NCBI GenBank assembly: GCA_036745245.1
Contig: DAIOGN010000037.1
Span: 1-23,745, forward strand
Length of the DNA: 23,745 nt
DNA from: DAIOGN01 sp036745245
Lineage (GTDB): Bacteria; Zixibacteria; MSB-5A5; JAUVRN01
Direction: 5' to 3'
In this document: piece after piece, positions 22,702 to 23,745 of the stretch
Layout of the letters: the number at the start of each line of letters is the position of its first letter
How positions within the stretch are numbered: position 1 is the stretch's first letter
Translations under genes and position numbers: made by a program
Notes under the pieces: model-generated
The model's input: the letters and a program-made list of their open reading frames with translations, nothing else
Told to the model about the DNA's origin: nothing
The model's database searches: none

Positions 22702-23196
22702 CCGGTAGTTCGCGAAGTCGATGTGGAAGTCGTATTCGCGTGACTTGAGCAGGGTCATGACCTCCTGGAGGACGTCCTTCTTTGGGCCGCTCACGCGCAC
22801 CTGTTCGTCCTGGATCTGGGCCTGCACCTTAAGCCCCGAGGCCTTGATGTCCTTTACGATGGTCTTACAGCTTTCCTTTTCGATGCCGGTCTGGATCTTG
22901 ATGTGCTGGCGCACGGTGCCGCCCGCGGCGGGCTCGATCTTCTCGTACTTCAGGGCCTTCAGCGACACGCCGCGTTTCACCAGTCGGCCCTGGAGGATGT
23001 CAACGACAGCCTTGAGCTTGAACTCGTCGTCGCCCACCACCACGAACTGCTTCTCTTTCTCCTGAAGCTCGATCTCCGACTTGCTGCCCTTGAAGTCGTA
23101 GCGCTGCTGCATCTCCTTGCGAGCCTGCGCCACTGCATTGTTTACCTCGTTGTAGTCCACCTTGGACACCACGTCGAACGAATAACTCTGAGCCAC
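22699..23196 (-). CDS. yajQ: YajQ family (UPF0234/DUF520) nucleotide-binding protein
   Basis: The 165-aa product matches YajQ in length (about 163) and sequence: QSYSFDVVSKVDYNEVNNAV at the start, RYDFKGSKSEIEL, LQGRLVKRGVSLKALKYE, KIQTGIEKESCKTIVKDIK, KVQAQIQDEQVRVSGPKKDV and a terminal REYDFHIDFANYR. The two-lobed ferredoxin-like fold binds nucleotides; relatives in Xanthomonas bind cyclic di-GMP and others have been linked to GTP or tRNA. I choose the GTG at 23196, with AGGAGG 5 nt upstream. The open frame continues upstream to 23568 but that part does not match the family. The TAG stop lies within the inverted repeat. It is divergent from the VOC gene with 95 bp between. Confidence 0.95.
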   Translation of the reverse strand: MAQSYSFDVVSKVDYNEVNNAVAQARKEMQQRYDFKGSKSEIELQEKEKQFVVVGDDEFKLKAVVDILQGRLVKRGVSLKALKYEKIEPAAGGTVRQHIKIQTGIEKESCKTIVKDIKASGLKVQAQIQDEQVRVSGPKKDVLQEVMTLLKSREYDFHIDFANYR

Positions 23197-23291
23197 CGGA
23201 TCCTCCTGACCGGGAATGCCCCGGACGCGCCCAAATTGCGACAGGTGGAAGCCCGGTGCAAGGCCCACCCGTTGACCGTAGCGTCCCCGAC

Positions 23292-23714
23292 ATGACATGC
23301 TGCGATGTGCGACTGCTGGAGATTCATCTGGAGTGCGCCGACCTGGAAGCCTCCATTCGTTTCTACCGGAGCCTCCTGCCGCAAGCCCGCCTTCTGTGGG
23401 ATGGCGTGGACGATCCCCAGGCCTTCCTGGTCCTGCCCGACGGCACTGCGCTCGGTCTCTGGAGCACCGGCACGCGAGGGGTTCATGAAGGACAGGGGGG
23501 ATCCCATGTTCACTGGGCCATGCAGGTGAAGCCCGACGAACTGCCTGGGATCGCCGACCGACTCGCATCCCTCGGAGTCAAGCCGCTCGAATGGGCGTGG
23601 AAGGACGGCGCGCGAAGCGTGTACTTCTTCGATCGCGACGGACACCAGGGCGAGTTTATGAGCAAGGACTGGGGCCGGTCCGAACCGTCCGCCTCCACGC
23701 CCGGGCAGGCTTGA
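23292..23714 (+). CDS. VOC superfamily (glyoxalase/bleomycin-resistance fold) protein
   Basis: The 140-aa product shows the paired beta-alpha-beta-beta-beta fold: LLEIHLECADLEASIRFYRS opens the first module and GGSHVHWAMQVKPDEL the second, ending SVYFFDRDGHQGEFM. The usual metal-ligand positions are filled by H12, H72 or H74, and E121, so a divalent-metal enzyme or binding protein is plausible. The substrate cannot be told. The start at the ATG at 23292 is the first Met before the fold, but no Shine-Dalgarno is visible and a GTG at 23256 is an alternative. The Asp-Gly-His-x-x-Glu-Phe end is typical of the superfamily. Confidence 0.85.
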   Translation: MTCCDVRLLEIHLECADLEASIRFYRSLLPQARLLWDGVDDPQAFLVLPDGTALGLWSTGTRGVHEGQGGSHVHWAMQVKPDELPGIADRLASLGVKPLEWAWKDGARSVYFFDRDGHQGEFMSKDWGRSEPSASTPGQA

Positions 23715-23745
23715 CCTGGAGGTCCGCTTTTCCTATGCTCCGGAC

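Overview
The window is a 23.7 kb piece of a GC-rich bacterial chromosome, apparently a draft or metagenome contig because it carries a run of ten Ns at 8780-8789. The gene set suggests a member of the FCB superphylum or a neighbouring candidate phylum (Eisenbacteria-, Krumholzibacteria- or Zixibacteria-like). The pointers are a Por/T9SS-type C-terminal sorting domain, several secreted proteins ending in a Cys-bearing dockerin-like EF-hand pair, FG-GAP/UnbV and PQQ-type propellers, and LytS/LytTR signalling. The phylum is inferred from protein architecture only.

Layout. Positions 1-2064 (minus) hold a secreted PQQ-like propeller protein cut by the window edge. A ~1 kb AT-richer divergent intergenic region follows. 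Positions 3098-6004 (plus) encode a 968-aa secreted W-x-D-x-R repeat protein with a T9SS-type tail. A perfect 30-bp inverted repeat then separates it from a convergent minus-strand block. In transcription order that block is four tandem DUF1573-family genes (13296 to 10082), archease, rtcB (broken by the assembly gap) and an M3 oligoendopeptidase F. Positions 13770-18426 (plus) hold surface or secreted proteins: a Cys-rich-repeat plus dockerin protein, a small dockerin protein, a 43-aa membrane protein, a long beta-rich/coiled-coil protein and another dockerin protein. Next come a LytS-type kinase overlapping its LytTR regulator (18614-20538) and a seven-repeat FG-GAP/UnbV/TSP3/dockerin protein (20690-22615). 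A second, covarying copy of the inverted repeat follows, then YajQ (minus) and a VOC/glyoxalase-fold protein (plus).

The most notable observation is in the fourth DUF1573 gene (10082-10885, minus). An in-frame TGA sits exactly where its three tandem paralogues have the first Cys of the conserved C-G-C-T motif. The frame stays open and conserved for 167 codons after it. Twenty nucleotides past the TGA is a small hairpin with an AGTT loop, built from codons unusual for this locus (TTA, GTT) that are absent from the closest paralogue. This is the pattern expected of selenocysteine insertion, so the gene is a candidate DUF1573 selenoprotein with residue 100 as Sec. A nonsense mutation or sequencing error remains the alternative.

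The second notable observation is the pair of long inverted repeats at 6013-6094 and 22619-22701. They differ at one stem position with the compensating change in the other arm, and both supply the TAG stop of the convergent minus-strand gene. They look like REPIN-type or terminator elements under selection for pairing. How the genes work together: rtcB and archease form an RNA-ligase pair, the DUF1573 cluster is a set of exported paralogues, and the plus-strand genes are mostly cell-surface or extracellular proteins using two different C-terminal signatures.
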